A DNA stretch of 64,000 nucleotides, taken from M50B91 sp964526665 (GTDB lineage: Bacteria > Patescibacteriota > Gracilibacteria > UBA4473). A model generated the notes under the pieces. It was not told where the DNA came from and searched no databases. It saw nothing but the letters and a program-made list of their open reading frames with translations. This document shows positions 1 through 7,935 of this stretch, in pieces; the stretch's first letter is position 1; each line of letters begins with the position of its first letter. The position numbers and the translations under genes were made by a program. The stretch is taken from positions 96,548 to 160,547 of the forward strand of contig CAZGJL010000001.1 in assembly GCA_964526665.1 (NCBI GenBank). Reading direction: 5' to 3'.

Positions 1-661
1 CAGAAATACTTTCATTGTTCTCTATAAAATCTTGCTGACTTGGAAGATCAACAAGTAAATCCCTTTTTTCTAAATTCCAACCAATTATTCCATCTTGTTG
101 TAATTCATTTGTTTCGTTAAATCTTCTAATTTCAGAATTTCCAATTTTTTTGAAAAGCAAAATGTCTGAATGATCGTCAAAGTAAACCCCGAAAATTCTA
201 TCTTGCGAAGTATTGAGCTCCATTGCCGAACGAAGTTGATTCTCAATGGCACTTTCAACAGATTTATTGTTTTTCTTTGTTTCAAAAATCACGAGAACAT
301 TTTGACGAATCTTTGCAAAGTTTTTACTCGATTTTGCTTGCTCATAATCTTGTAACCAATCTTTATTTTTGAAAACAACAATATCAGGATTAAGACTTTT
401 TCCACCATTTCCTTTGGGAAAACCAAATTCAACACAAATATATTCTTTATTATACATTCCACTTTGCACCATAGCCCACACAAAACGGGCTCGAATATAT
501 TCTTCACTAAAGACATTTTTTGTGTCCCTTGTTTTGGCATTAGAACAGAAAGATTCAACTTGAAGCTCGGTTTGATACCATTTTCGATCTATGTTTTCGA
601 GTTCTGAATATTTTTCATCAAACTCTGCCAAATACGAACTGAATATTTTAGAATTGATCAT
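1..661 (-). CDS. restriction-type nuclease/methylase N-terminal region (HsdR_N-like), truncated by window edge
   Basis: An uninterrupted minus-strand reading frame of 220 codons starts at the ATG complementary to 659-661 and runs off the window start, so the 3' part is missing. I translated it by hand codon by codon and found no stop. The visible part carries a PD-(D/E)xK-like nuclease arrangement: a glycine-rich stretch, then NPDIVVF near residue 95 and FETKK near residue 125. This resembles the N-terminal domain of type I restriction R subunits (HSDR_N) that is also found fused to N6-adenine DNA methylases. Its divergent neighbour is an Mrr enzyme, which fits a defence locus. What follows the nuclease-like domain cannot be seen. 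Confidence 0.7.
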   Translation of the reverse strand, partial: MINSKIFSSYLAEFDEKYSELENIDRKWYQTELQVESFCSNAKTRDTKNVFSEEYIRARFVWAMVQSGMYNKEYICVEFGFPKGNGGKSLNPDIVVFKNKDWLQDYEQAKSSKNFAKIRQNVLVIFETKKNNKSVESAIENQLRSAMELNTSQDRIFGVYFDDHSDILLFKKIGNSEIRRFNETNELQQDGIIGWNLEKRDLLVDLPSQQDFIENNESIS

Positions 662-722
662 CGTGCTTAAATTTACTCTTTTTCAGTTTTTTTTCTATCC
701 TTATTTTGTCCTTATTCAAAAA

Positions 723-875
723 ATGCAAATACCTCCCAAAGCAATCGCCGAATTTAAAGCCCTTTGGAAAAAGGAATTTGGAGAAGAACTTTCAGACGAA
801 AAAGCCACATCTGAGGCAAGAGATCTATTGACTCTGACAAGATTGGCTTCAGGAGAAAAGAATGTTTTGCCATAA
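723..875 (+). CDS. small conserved protein of unknown function (50 aa)
   Basis: A 50-codon gene starts at ATG 723; the open frame extends further upstream, but that part overlaps the divergent nuclease gene and is low complexity. The product is a compact, charged, probably helical protein with an EFKALWKKEFGEELSDEKA core. From memory, short proteins with a similar EF..xY..EFG.exSDeeA pattern are common in Candidate Phyla Radiation genomes, often near restriction or helicase genes, but I know no function. It lies 39 bases upstream of mrr on the same strand and may be co-transcribed with it. Confidence 0.7.
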   Translation: MQIPPKAIAEFKALWKKEFGEELSDEKATSEARDLLTLTRLASGEKNVLP

Positions 876-914
876 AGAACTATCCAAAAAATAAATTCCT
901 TTTAGAATGAAGAC

Positions 915-1802
915 ATGGAATTACCAAAATGGCACGAAACATTTATCGCTTGTCTTGAAGTTTTAAAAGATGAAAAACTCTTACATTATGCTGAATTGGC
1001 ACAACGTGTAAGAGATGAGCACTACTCACGCCTTCCCGAAGAATTATTACGAAAAAAAACAAAAAGCGGACAGCCCACGATCATCAATCGTATTGGATGG
1101 GCAAAGTCAGGACTCAAAAATGCAGGATATATTTCTTCTCCCGAAAGAGGATTTGTACAGATTACAAAGAAGGGAATTGAAACGCTTGCAAAAGGAATCC
1201 TGACTCTGAAAGAGCTAAATGCTCAGCCCGAAATAATTGCATACAAAAAAGAACTCGAAGCTTCAAAAGAATCTGAAGAAGATATTTTTATTGAAAGTGC
1301 CTCTCCCCAAGACTTGATCGATTCAGGGTTTACAAAGATAGAATCCGAAATAAAAAAGGATTTACTCGAAAAATTAAAGACTATTGATCCTTATTATTTT
1401 GAGAAAGTGATTCTCCTTCTTTTGGAAAAAATGGGATATGGAGATTTCATTGAAACAAAAAAATCTGGCGATGGCGGAATTGATGGGATTATCAATCAAG
1501 ATAAATTGGGACTTGAGAAAATTTATATGCAAGCGAAACGATTTCGTGACAATAAAGTTCATGAAACCGATATTCGCAACTTTATCGGTGCAATGAGTGG
1601 CGATACTCAAAAGGGCGTTTTCGTTACAACCTCCTCTTTTGATTCAGGGGCAATCAATAAGGCAAAAGAAGCTCGTCATTCTATAATTTGTATTGATGGC
1701 ATCCGATTAGCAGATCTCATGCACCAATATAATGTCGGAGTACAAGTAAAAGACGTATATGAGGTCAAAGAGTTGGATGAAGATTTCTTTGAAGCGGGTT
1801 AA
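915..1802 (+). CDS. mrr: Mrr-type restriction endonuclease
   Basis: This 295-residue protein has the two-domain plan of Mrr enzymes. Residues 1 to about 95 form an N-terminal winged-helix-like Mrr_N region. A linker follows, and the catalytic domain spans about residues 150-275. Visible catalytic signatures are SGDGGIDG near residue 180 and YMQAKR near residue 205, the QxK variant of the PD-(D/E)xK motif usual in Mrr. The family comprises type IV enzymes that cut modified DNA and need no partner methylase. It lies beside a truncated HsdR_N-type gene, so both probably belong to a restriction locus. The ATG at 915 fits the family N-terminus. A possible terminator follows at 1877. Confidence 0.88.
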   Translation: MELPKWHETFIACLEVLKDEKLLHYAELAQRVRDEHYSRLPEELLRKKTKSGQPTIINRIGWAKSGLKNAGYISSPERGFVQITKKGIETLAKGILTLKELNAQPEIIAYKKELEASKESEEDIFIESASPQDLIDSGFTKIESEIKKDLLEKLKTIDPYYFEKVILLLLEKMGYGDFIETKKSGDGGIDGIINQDKLGLEKIYMQAKRFRDNKVHETDIRNFIGAMSGDTQKGVFVTTSSFDSGAINKAKEARHSIICIDGIRLADLMHQYNVGVQVKDVYEVKELDEDFFEAG

Positions 1803-1876
1803 AATACAACTTCCCAAACCTTATAATTTCTTTGCGATGCTGGGTTCTAAATAAAAATGGAATGCTGAGCCATTTT

Positions 1877-1898
1877 AACGCTCATAGAGCGGTTTTTT
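1877..1898 (+). terminator. possible intrinsic terminator after mrr
   Basis: AACGCTC and GAGCGGTT pair around a three-base loop with one bulge, followed by a run of T. The stem is short, so strength is uncertain. Confidence 0.5.
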
Positions 1899-2002
1899 AA
1901 AGATTCCCCCTATTTAAAAAAATCAAAGCATTTTAATAACTCTTCTTTACGCGTCCGCTCCTCTGGATTAAGATTTCCCTGAAGAAATTTAAAACATTTA
2001 TC

Positions 2003-2884
2003 ATGGACACAACAAAGCCCTCTTCAGCTCATCCCTTTGCTAAAAAAATATTAAAGCTGTCGGGGGGGATTATTGTTGTTATTGGATGGATTATTGCTGT
2101 CCTGGCAACAGGAGAGTTTCTTGGGAACTTCGTTGTTCCTTTCTTTTCTGAATCAGGCCTTAACGAGCCAACTTTCTTGATGATCTCCGTTCCGTTGCTA
2201 ATGGCGCTGACAGCGAGTCTCTGCATAATGCTGGGGCGCCGAGTAAGGACTCTCGTTGACGCTTCCATGGCAAAATACTTTCTTATTCTTCTCTTCCCTA
2301 CCTCCCTCTTTCTGTTTTTGGGAATTTTGGCAAACACAGATTTTATTGTCGGGATTATTATTCTTCTTTTCCTATCGATTTTCTCTGGAATGTATGCTTT
2401 TAAAGTTTGCACGAAAGATTCGTCTTTTTCCGATACATTACATCACCCCGAATACACCTTGAATAAAAAAGGATGGATTCTCTTTTTCATTGCATCAATT
2501 CTTTTCCTTGCTGTGGCCTGCTTTGTTGACCTTTATCGTCTTAATAACAAAGGCTTCTCGCTCCCTGAAGGAGTTTCTGTACAAGAATTTATCGAAAAAG
2601 CTGTACTCGAAGCCGAAGCCGACTTTCCCGAGGAAGTATCTGAGAATCTTTCTGTTACGGGTATGACGACTGAACCAGGAGTTCTTCAATACCATTATTC
2701 CATGGGCCTGCTCGATCCCGAAAACGCCAATTACATAAAAGATACTTTAATATCTAATGCTTGCAAATACTCCATGATTCGATTTCTTCTTGAACAAGAA
2801 ATCACTGTGAAGTATTTATTTGTAGTAGATAATTCTGAACAAAATTTTATTGTTTCTGTTATAGAAGCAGACTGTTTAAGGTAA
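2003..2884 (+). CDS. multi-spanning membrane protein of unknown function
   Basis: This 293-residue protein is not recognised. Hydrophobic stretches near residues 15-38, 50-72, 88-106, 110-130 and 152-172 suggest about five membrane helices. A soluble C-terminal domain of about 110 residues follows, ending in an IEADC-type motif. It stands alone, with about 200 bases before and 340 after it. A run of seven G (2062-2068) falls near codon 20, which is unusual in this AT-rich sequence and could make the gene prone to slippage. Start at ATG 2003; no Shine-Dalgarno is visible. Confidence 0.7.
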   Translation: MDTTKPSSAHPFAKKILKLSGGIIVVIGWIIAVLATGEFLGNFVVPFFSESGLNEPTFLMISVPLLMALTASLCIMLGRRVRTLVDASMAKYFLILLFPTSLFLFLGILANTDFIVGIIILLFLSIFSGMYAFKVCTKDSSFSDTLHHPEYTLNKKGWILFFIASILFLAVACFVDLYRLNNKGFSLPEGVSVQEFIEKAVLEAEADFPEEVSENLSVTGMTTEPGVLQYHYSMGLLDPENANYIKDTLISNACKYSMIRFLLEQEITVKYLFVVDNSEQNFIVSVIEADCLR

Positions 2885-3108
2885 AAGGGTTCTCTTCTGA
2901 GGTCGCTACACTCATAAAACTACGCAAACTTCAGCTCTAATAAGCCCTAACTCCTGTTTCCAACTAGTATGATTCTCTAATGGAACGATATAATGTTTGC
3001 GCTTATTATTGTAAGACAGTAAGGTTCGCACGTAGAAAGAAGAGAGGGAGCCATTTAGAAAATTAAACACCTCGTTTTTCGGGATTTTTTCAGTATAAAA
3101 AATTGCCC
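2885..3108. other. non-coding stretch before the cold-shock gene
   Basis: No gene is supported here. A minus-strand open frame at 2912-3148 has AT-rich, non-protein-like composition and overlaps the cold-shock promoter. No clear terminator was found for the preceding membrane protein. Confidence 0.5.
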
Positions 3109-3136
3109 TTGCTTTTTTTAAAAACATTTGTATGAT
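3109..3136 (+). promoter_or_regulatory. sigma-70-type promoter of the cold-shock gene
   Basis: TTGCTT, a 16-base spacer and TATGAT form a plausible promoter. Transcription would begin near 3143, giving a leader of about 84 nucleotides, in line with the long leaders of cold-shock mRNAs. Confidence 0.5.
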
Positions 3137-3226
3137 CGTTGCATCCAATAGGTAGCGTTTATAGGGTTTTATACAAATTCCAACAACACAACACTTAGCG
3201 GAATTTAATTTTTAACCCTTCATAAA

Positions 3227-3424
3227 ATGAAAGGTACAATCAAAAAAGTCCTTAACGGATTTGGATTCATCGCACCAGAAGATGAATCAAAAGACATTTT
3301 CTTTCACGCAAATGACCTCAATGAGGTTGCGTTTGAGAGCCTAAGCGAAGGTGACATGGTCACTTTTGAAATAGGTGAGTCCGACAAAGGACCAAAAGCA
3401 GAAATGGTTTCTCTTGCAGAGTAA
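3227..3424 (+). CDS. cold-shock domain protein
   Basis: A 65-residue single-domain OB-fold protein. The RNP-1-like motif NGFGFI lies near residues 11-16 and the RNP-2-like motif DIFFHAND near residues 24-31. These aromatic patches bind single-stranded RNA or DNA, and the family acts as RNA chaperones. The length is typical of bacterial Csp proteins (65-70 residues). The glycine/lysine just before the RNP-1 core is replaced by LNGFGF, a mild divergence. The gene is monocistronic, with its own promoter and a strong terminator. Confidence 0.9.
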   Translation: MKGTIKKVLNGFGFIAPEDESKDIFFHANDLNEVAFESLSEGDMVTFEIGESDKGPKAEMVSLAE

Positions 3425-3445
3425 TAAATCCACAATGTTTTCTAA

Positions 3446-3473
3446 AAAGGCCCCTGAAAATGGGGTCTTTTTT
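3446..3473. terminator. bidirectional intrinsic terminator
   Basis: AAAGGCCCC pairs with GGGGTCTTT in a 9-bp stem with a 7-base loop. T runs follow on the plus strand, and also on the minus strand, where it can stop transcription of the ATPase gene ending at 3514. Confidence 0.85.
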
Positions 3474-3513
3474 AATATGCGTTTTCGCTATATAAGAATC
3501 TCAAAAGTGAAGA

Positions 3514-6006
3514 TTATTTCTTTTTCTTTGGATCCCCGTCTTTCTTTTTTTCTCCTTTAGGCGGTTCTTTCTCTTCATTTTTCCGTTTATTCTCCTCTGG
3601 ACGAGCCCATCGAATAATTTTGTCTTCTACGACTGACCGCGGCGTAGCATATCGTTGTCGTGAAAAATTCCGAACTTTTGTCATCCGCATAACAGGATCT
3701 TCCTCGCTTTCAATTTTTGGTGGAGGCAATGCGTCTCCAGAAAAAACCTCGCTGGTAATCCCGTCCACCATTATGCGGTTGTATACCTTGTATTTTGGCA
3801 ATCCTGCTAAGCTTGCTGGCAAAATCCGTTCTTCATCAAATTGTTCTGATAAAACCTTGGCATCATCAATTCCCACCTGAAAGGAAATAAGCGATCCCAC
3901 ATTCCCAAACACCGCTGCACATACCTCCTCTGACATTTGTGCGATATACTGATTTGCCATAGTCAAATTCAGTTTATACTTACGTGCTTCTGACAAAATC
4001 GTAGCAAATGAGTCTGTCGCAAAATTTTGAAACTCATCTACGTACAAATAAAAATCTTTTCGTTCTTCTTGTGGGATATCCGCGCGACTCATGGCATCAA
4101 GCTGAAACTTAGTAATAAGAAGCGATCCCAGCATCGAGGAATTATCTTCCCCTAGTTTTCCCTTTGAGAGATTCGCGATTATAATTTTCCCGGTATCCAT
4201 CGCAAAACGAATATCAAGAGACGACTTGGGTTGTCCTACAATATTTCGAATTACTGGGGTTGAAAGAAATTGCCCCACCTTGTTTTGAATCGGACCCACT
4301 GCTTCTGCTAATTTTTGTGGTGCCAATGCACTAAATTCTGTTTCCCAAAAACTTCGCACCATTGGATCTTCAACATAGTGGAGAATTTTGTATCGATAAT
4401 TCTTATCTACCAACATACGAGTAATCCCCAACATTGTCGTATCTGGAGCCTCTACAAGAGCCAAAACAGTGTTTCGCAAAAAGTGTTCTAGCCGTGGACC
4501 CCATGAATCAATATTCAGCTTTTTAATCACTCCAATAAGCCCGGAAGCAACCAGCCCTCTTTGTTCTGCGTTTTTCCCTTCTAATAAATTAAACGCAAGA
4601 GGGAACTCTCGATCTGCAGGATCAAAGAGAATTACATCGTTCGTTCGGTGCTTGGGAACGAGCTGCATCACTGCTTCTGCGAGATCTCCATGTGGATCAA
4701 TTATCGCTACTCCTTTCCCTGCCATGATATCTGAATAAATCATATTCTCCATGAGAGTAGATTTCCCCATTCCTGTTTTCCCGATTACATATACATGACG
4801 CCGTCGATCATCTGGACGAAGTCCGTATTCATCTTTCTGAAGACGGAAATTTGTTTTCCCAACAAGCGTTACATCTTTTTCATCACTTCCTGGCAAATTT
4901 GCCGGCGGTTCAAGTTTTGGGGCGTTTACCCACTGAATTCGAGCCGTAGAAACGCTTTGGGTGGGCAAATGGAACATGGTTGCCAATTCTTCTTGAGACA
5001 GCACAAATGGCTTATCTGGTCGTCGTGCGACAATATTTCGAAATATTCGAGAATTCTTTCCTTCTTGTACGTTTCGAATAGTGAAATAATTTAATTGTGG
5101 CTGTGAAAACTGCTGGAATGTTCCGGCAATTTCTCGGAGTTTTGCCTCCGCGTGCAAAGACTCTTCGTCTGAATGAATATACGCCGCTTGAATATTTACA
5201 GCAAAAGCCTGACGAGAAATCTTATCATACGAAGCTCCATACACTGTCTCTCTGTCATGCCGTCCGGAAGAAGTCCTCTCGTCCACCTCACCTTCTGTTT
5301 CATCTGATCTGTCTCGAGATACGTCTGAGGAAAGAGATTTGCTGCTCCAAAGAAAAAACGCATGACATATAAACCAAAACGGAGATCTCCAAAGTCGCGT
5401 TGATCTATCAGGAGAAATTCGAATCCATTGATACATTTTTCGAAACCATTTCCATTGCCATACTCCCGTGCGAAAAAATCGACGAAGAGTTTTTTCTGCT
5501 ACCTCGTTCCATCGCTTCCCAACAGGGGAAACCACCCACTGAATTACTGCAACGTCTCCTCTCGCGTGTAGGGTTGAAAGAGAAGATGTAATAGCTCCAA
5601 GCGGATCTTCAAACACGCGAGTTGTAGTGTCTTCAAACTGTGGATATCGCTTGAAGGGGAATACCCATGGTTCTTTTGGTTCCAAAGAAACGGAAAGAAC
5701 TTTTTTGTTGGCAATAAGTTTCGTTGTAAAGAAATTACGAACCGTCTCAATTTCTACTTCCGGATATTGTGCAAAAATCTGAGAGGAAACAAGCGTTCGT
5801 AAGTGCGTTGGCACTGCAACGTAAAAATAAATCATCCCATCCATGCTCGCTATTTCAAAACTTACTGATTCTTTTTTCCCGCTTCGCATTGCACGCAAAA
5901 TCAATCCATGCAGACTGGCTAGGATTTGCTCAAATGCAACCGGCCCTTTTTCGTTCAGTTTTGGAACGGAAAGGCGAAGCACGATGCGAGAATTTTTGTT
6001 CGTCAT
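3514..6006 (-). CDS. TraG/TraC-like type IV secretion ATPase with DNA-pumping motor fold
   Basis: An 830-residue ATPase of the HerA/VirB4/TraG superfamily. The Walker A motif GKTGMGKST is near residue 410, followed by an AIIDPHGDLAE segment. The Walker B motif YVDEFQNF is near residue 654, followed by the sensor-like region ANQYIAQM. The N-terminal 380 residues contain VirB4-like strand-rich sequence, and the C-terminus is an extremely Lys/Glu-rich tail. Related cytoplasmic ATPases are near-universal in Patescibacteria, usually annotated as type IV secretion DNA-binding domain proteins; their role in conjugation, DNA uptake or pili is uncertain. I start at the ATG at 6006 because the upstream 65 codons are non-protein-like and cross the neighbour's terminator and 3' end. 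No other type IV secretion gene is adjacent. Confidence 0.8.
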   Translation of the reverse strand: MTNKNSRIVLRLSVPKLNEKGPVAFEQILASLHGLILRAMRSGKKESVSFEIASMDGMIYFYVAVPTHLRTLVSSQIFAQYPEVEIETVRNFFTTKLIANKKVLSVSLEPKEPWVFPFKRYPQFEDTTTRVFEDPLGAITSSLSTLHARGDVAVIQWVVSPVGKRWNEVAEKTLRRFFRTGVWQWKWFRKMYQWIRISPDRSTRLWRSPFWFICHAFFLWSSKSLSSDVSRDRSDETEGEVDERTSSGRHDRETVYGASYDKISRQAFAVNIQAAYIHSDEESLHAEAKLREIAGTFQQFSQPQLNYFTIRNVQEGKNSRIFRNIVARRPDKPFVLSQEELATMFHLPTQSVSTARIQWVNAPKLEPPANLPGSDEKDVTLVGKTNFRLQKDEYGLRPDDRRRHVYVIGKTGMGKSTLMENMIYSDIMAGKGVAIIDPHGDLAEAVMQLVPKHRTNDVILFDPADREFPLAFNLLEGKNAEQRGLVASGLIGVIKKLNIDSWGPRLEHFLRNTVLALVEAPDTTMLGITRMLVDKNYRYKILHYVEDPMVRSFWETEFSALAPQKLAEAVGPIQNKVGQFLSTPVIRNIVGQPKSSLDIRFAMDTGKIIIANLSKGKLGEDNSSMLGSLLITKFQLDAMSRADIPQEERKDFYLYVDEFQNFATDSFATILSEARKYKLNLTMANQYIAQMSEEVCAAVFGNVGSLISFQVGIDDAKVLSEQFDEERILPASLAGLPKYKVYNRIMVDGITSEVFSGDALPPPKIESEEDPVMRMTKVRNFSRQRYATPRSVVEDKIIRWARPEENKRKNEEKEPPKGEKKKDGDPKKKK

Positions 6007-6030
6007 ATTCACGAAATAGTGTACGCATTT

Positions 6031-6066
6031 AAAAGAAAAAAACAACGACCCCGCACTGCAGGGCCG
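6031..6066 (-). terminator. intrinsic terminator of the lipoprotein gene
   Basis: On the minus strand CGGCCCTGC pairs with GCGGGGTCG (9 bp with G-U pairs, 3-base loop), followed by a long T-rich tract. It lies between the lipoprotein stop codon and the start of the ATPase gene. Confidence 0.8.
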
Positions 6067-6094
6067 CTGAATATTTTGTACTATTGTGAGAAAA

Positions 6095-7048
6095 CTATCC
6101 GCAACTTGCGTCTGAGTTTGCTCCTGATCCTTCCCATCCAAATCCTGCTGCTGGTGCTGTCGGTGACAACTCCGCTTCGCATTCTTCTGGTTGAGTTTCA
6201 AAAGAAGAACAAATCAGCTTTAACAAACTTGCTGCATCACGTCCAGATTGGACCTTTGCTCCATTGATAACCAATGATGGTGATCCCTGAACTCCGTATT
6301 CTTTATTTTCTGCATCATGAGTCATGAATTTAGGAAATCGGCCATTGAGCCATGATTCCTTGTTTTCAAGGTTCGCAGTAATATTAAATTCTGCGTCTGC
6401 TGCTGCTGTACATGAGGCCAATGCTCCTCTATCAATTTCTAGCTCTGCCAAACAAGTCTCTCCTGCTGTTACTCCTCCGTCTGTTCCGAGGAAGCACTCA
6501 AGATATGGCATGATTTTATCGTTCTGATCTTTATCAATACAATACTGGTTCAATTGCTCGTTTACTTCTTTTGCTGCATGCATTGCGTAGTTCACAAATT
6601 TCAAATTGAAATCAATCGTCTCTCCTAATTGTTTCACCACTGGAATAATTCCTTTTTCCATCTGTGTTCCAAATGGACAGTGACTCATAATAAAAAGATC
6701 CACTACTGGTTTCTCTGATTTTGAAACCTCTGCTAATGGTGGAGCCTCTGCCGCTGGCGCGTTTTCTTTTTCTGCTGTCATTTTGTCGATCTCCATCACG
6801 CTTGGGAAAAATACTTCTCCGTCGCCAGACATATACGAAACAATCTCTTTTCCGCCTGCGTCTACTGTAATCTTAAACATGCCGTTCTCTTGCTCAACTT
6901 CTTTAATAGTTGCTGTTGTCCCTGGAGACATCAACACTGTGTTAATGAAGCTCAATGCGCGCTCTTCCGCTGCGTCTTCTGTCATTTGTGTGCATCCTGC
7001 AAGAAATAATACGCTCATTGCAAGAGCCACTCCGGTAATTTTTTTCAT
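6095..7048 (-). CDS. thioredoxin-fold lipoprotein (DsbA/GILT-like) lacking the second active-site Cys
   Basis: A 317-residue lipoprotein. It has a signal sequence ending in the lipobox LAGC (acylated Cys at residue 19), then a domain of about 75 residues and an Ala/Pro/Glu linker. A thioredoxin-fold domain begins near residue 110. At the expected CxxC position the sequence is SHCPFGTQ, so only one cysteine is present in the motif (near residue 123). Further cysteines occur at NQYC, LECF, ETCL and ASCT, and a GSPS segment takes the place of the cis-Pro loop. It may be an extracytoplasmic thiol oxidoreductase or isomerase relative. Together with the thioredoxin-CcdA fusion at 37.3 kb it suggests disulfide chemistry outside the membrane. 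It has its own promoter and terminator. Confidence 0.8.
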   Translation of the reverse strand: MKKITGVALAMSVLFLAGCTQMTEDAAEERALSFINTVLMSPGTTATIKEVEQENGMFKITVDAGGKEIVSYMSGDGEVFFPSVMEIDKMTAEKENAPAAEAPPLAEVSKSEKPVVDLFIMSHCPFGTQMEKGIIPVVKQLGETIDFNLKFVNYAMHAAKEVNEQLNQYCIDKDQNDKIMPYLECFLGTDGGVTAGETCLAELEIDRGALASCTAAADAEFNITANLENKESWLNGRFPKFMTHDAENKEYGVQGSPSLVINGAKVQSGRDAASLLKLICSSFETQPEECEAELSPTAPAAGFGWEGSGANSDASCG

Positions 7049-7076
7049 TTTAGGGGGATATTAAAAAATCCTTGTG

Positions 7077-7105
7077 ACAGTACACATGGACGAAGAAAAA
7101 GACAA
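7077..7105 (-). promoter_or_regulatory. promoter of the thioredoxin-fold lipoprotein gene
   Basis: On the minus strand TTGTCT, a 17-base spacer and TACTGT precede the gene, giving a leader of about 20 nucleotides. Confidence 0.45.
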
Positions 7106-7123
7106 ATTTTTTTGCAACCCTAA

Positions 7124-7933
7124 TTATTTCCCTGAAAAATATTCCACTGCATTCTTGAAAATCTGAAGATTCTCGGTCCATTCCGGGATTTCTTTGCCTT
7201 CGCGAAGAAGTCTTTCTTTTGCCAAAGTGAAGTCTGGACGATTGCTAAACCAAAGCCCTCGTTCTGGATGGGGCATCAATCCCATTATGCGTCCGCTTGA
7301 ATCACATACAGCGGCAATATCGCGCTGTGCTCCGTTTGGATTTACGGGGAACTTCCCATCGGCGGGAGCACCCTTTTCGTCCACATAGGTGAAGGCGATT
7401 TGATCATTTTTTTCCAGTGCATCGAGTCCTTCTTCTGGAAGAAAGAAATTTCCTTCTCCGTGTGCAACGGGAAGAAAAAGTTTGTCGATTCCTTTTGTCC
7501 ACACGCATTTCTCTGATTGATTTTTCAAATGAACGTATCGGCACACAAACCGGTTAGAAGTGTTTTTGAGCAATCCCGCTTGCCGTTCTCCGTATTTGTC
7601 ATCTAACGCCGGCACCAATCCAAGTGCCACCAAAACCTGAAACCCATTACAGATCCCGAGCGTCAAAGTGTCTCGTTTCACAAACTCGAGAATTTGTTTC
7701 CCAATTCGATCCTGCAAGAGATTTGAAAGGGCTTTCCCTGATCCGGTATGATCTCCGAATGAGAACCCCCCGGGAACAACCAATATCTGTGCTTCTTCAA
7801 GCATTTTTGGGCTTTCAATTAAATCAGTTACATGCACATATTTGGCGTCTGCCCCCGCTTGGTTGAAGGCAAATATTGTTTCTGCCTCGGAATTGATTCC
7901 GTATCCGCCGAGAACGATTACTGATGGTTTCAT
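7124..7933 (-). CDS. purQ: phosphoribosylformylglycinamidine synthase, glutaminase subunit PurQ
   Basis: A 269-residue class I glutamine amidotransferase. It begins with VIVLGGYGIN. The oxyanion segment VPGGFSFGDH follows, then the nucleophile elbow LGICNGFQ (Cys near residue 94) and the catalytic His-Glu in MPHPERG near residue 222. PurQ supplies ammonia to PurL in the fourth step of de novo purine synthesis (FGAR to FGAM). It is encoded two bases downstream of purSL, so the two are translationally coupled. Most Patescibacteria lack de novo purine synthesis, so keeping this step is noteworthy; no other pur gene is in this window. Confidence 0.95.
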   Translation of the reverse strand: MKPSVIVLGGYGINSEAETIFAFNQAGADAKYVHVTDLIESPKMLEEAQILVVPGGFSFGDHTGSGKALSNLLQDRIGKQILEFVKRDTLTLGICNGFQVLVALGLVPALDDKYGERQAGLLKNTSNRFVCRYVHLKNQSEKCVWTKGIDKLFLPVAHGEGNFFLPEEGLDALEKNDQIAFTYVDEKGAPADGKFPVNPNGAQRDIAAVCDSSGRIMGLMPHPERGLWFSNRPDFTLAKERLLREGKEIPEWTENLQIFKNAVEYFSGK

Positions 7934-7935
7934 TC

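Noticed and set aside
2912..3148. 78-codon minus-strand frame upstream of the cold-shock gene
   Set aside because: Overlaps the likely cold-shock promoter and lacks protein-like composition.
6007..6201. 65-codon N-terminal extension of the TraG/TraC-like ATPase
   Set aside because: It runs through the neighbouring terminator and lipoprotein 3' end and is not protein-like; the ATG at 6006 fits better.
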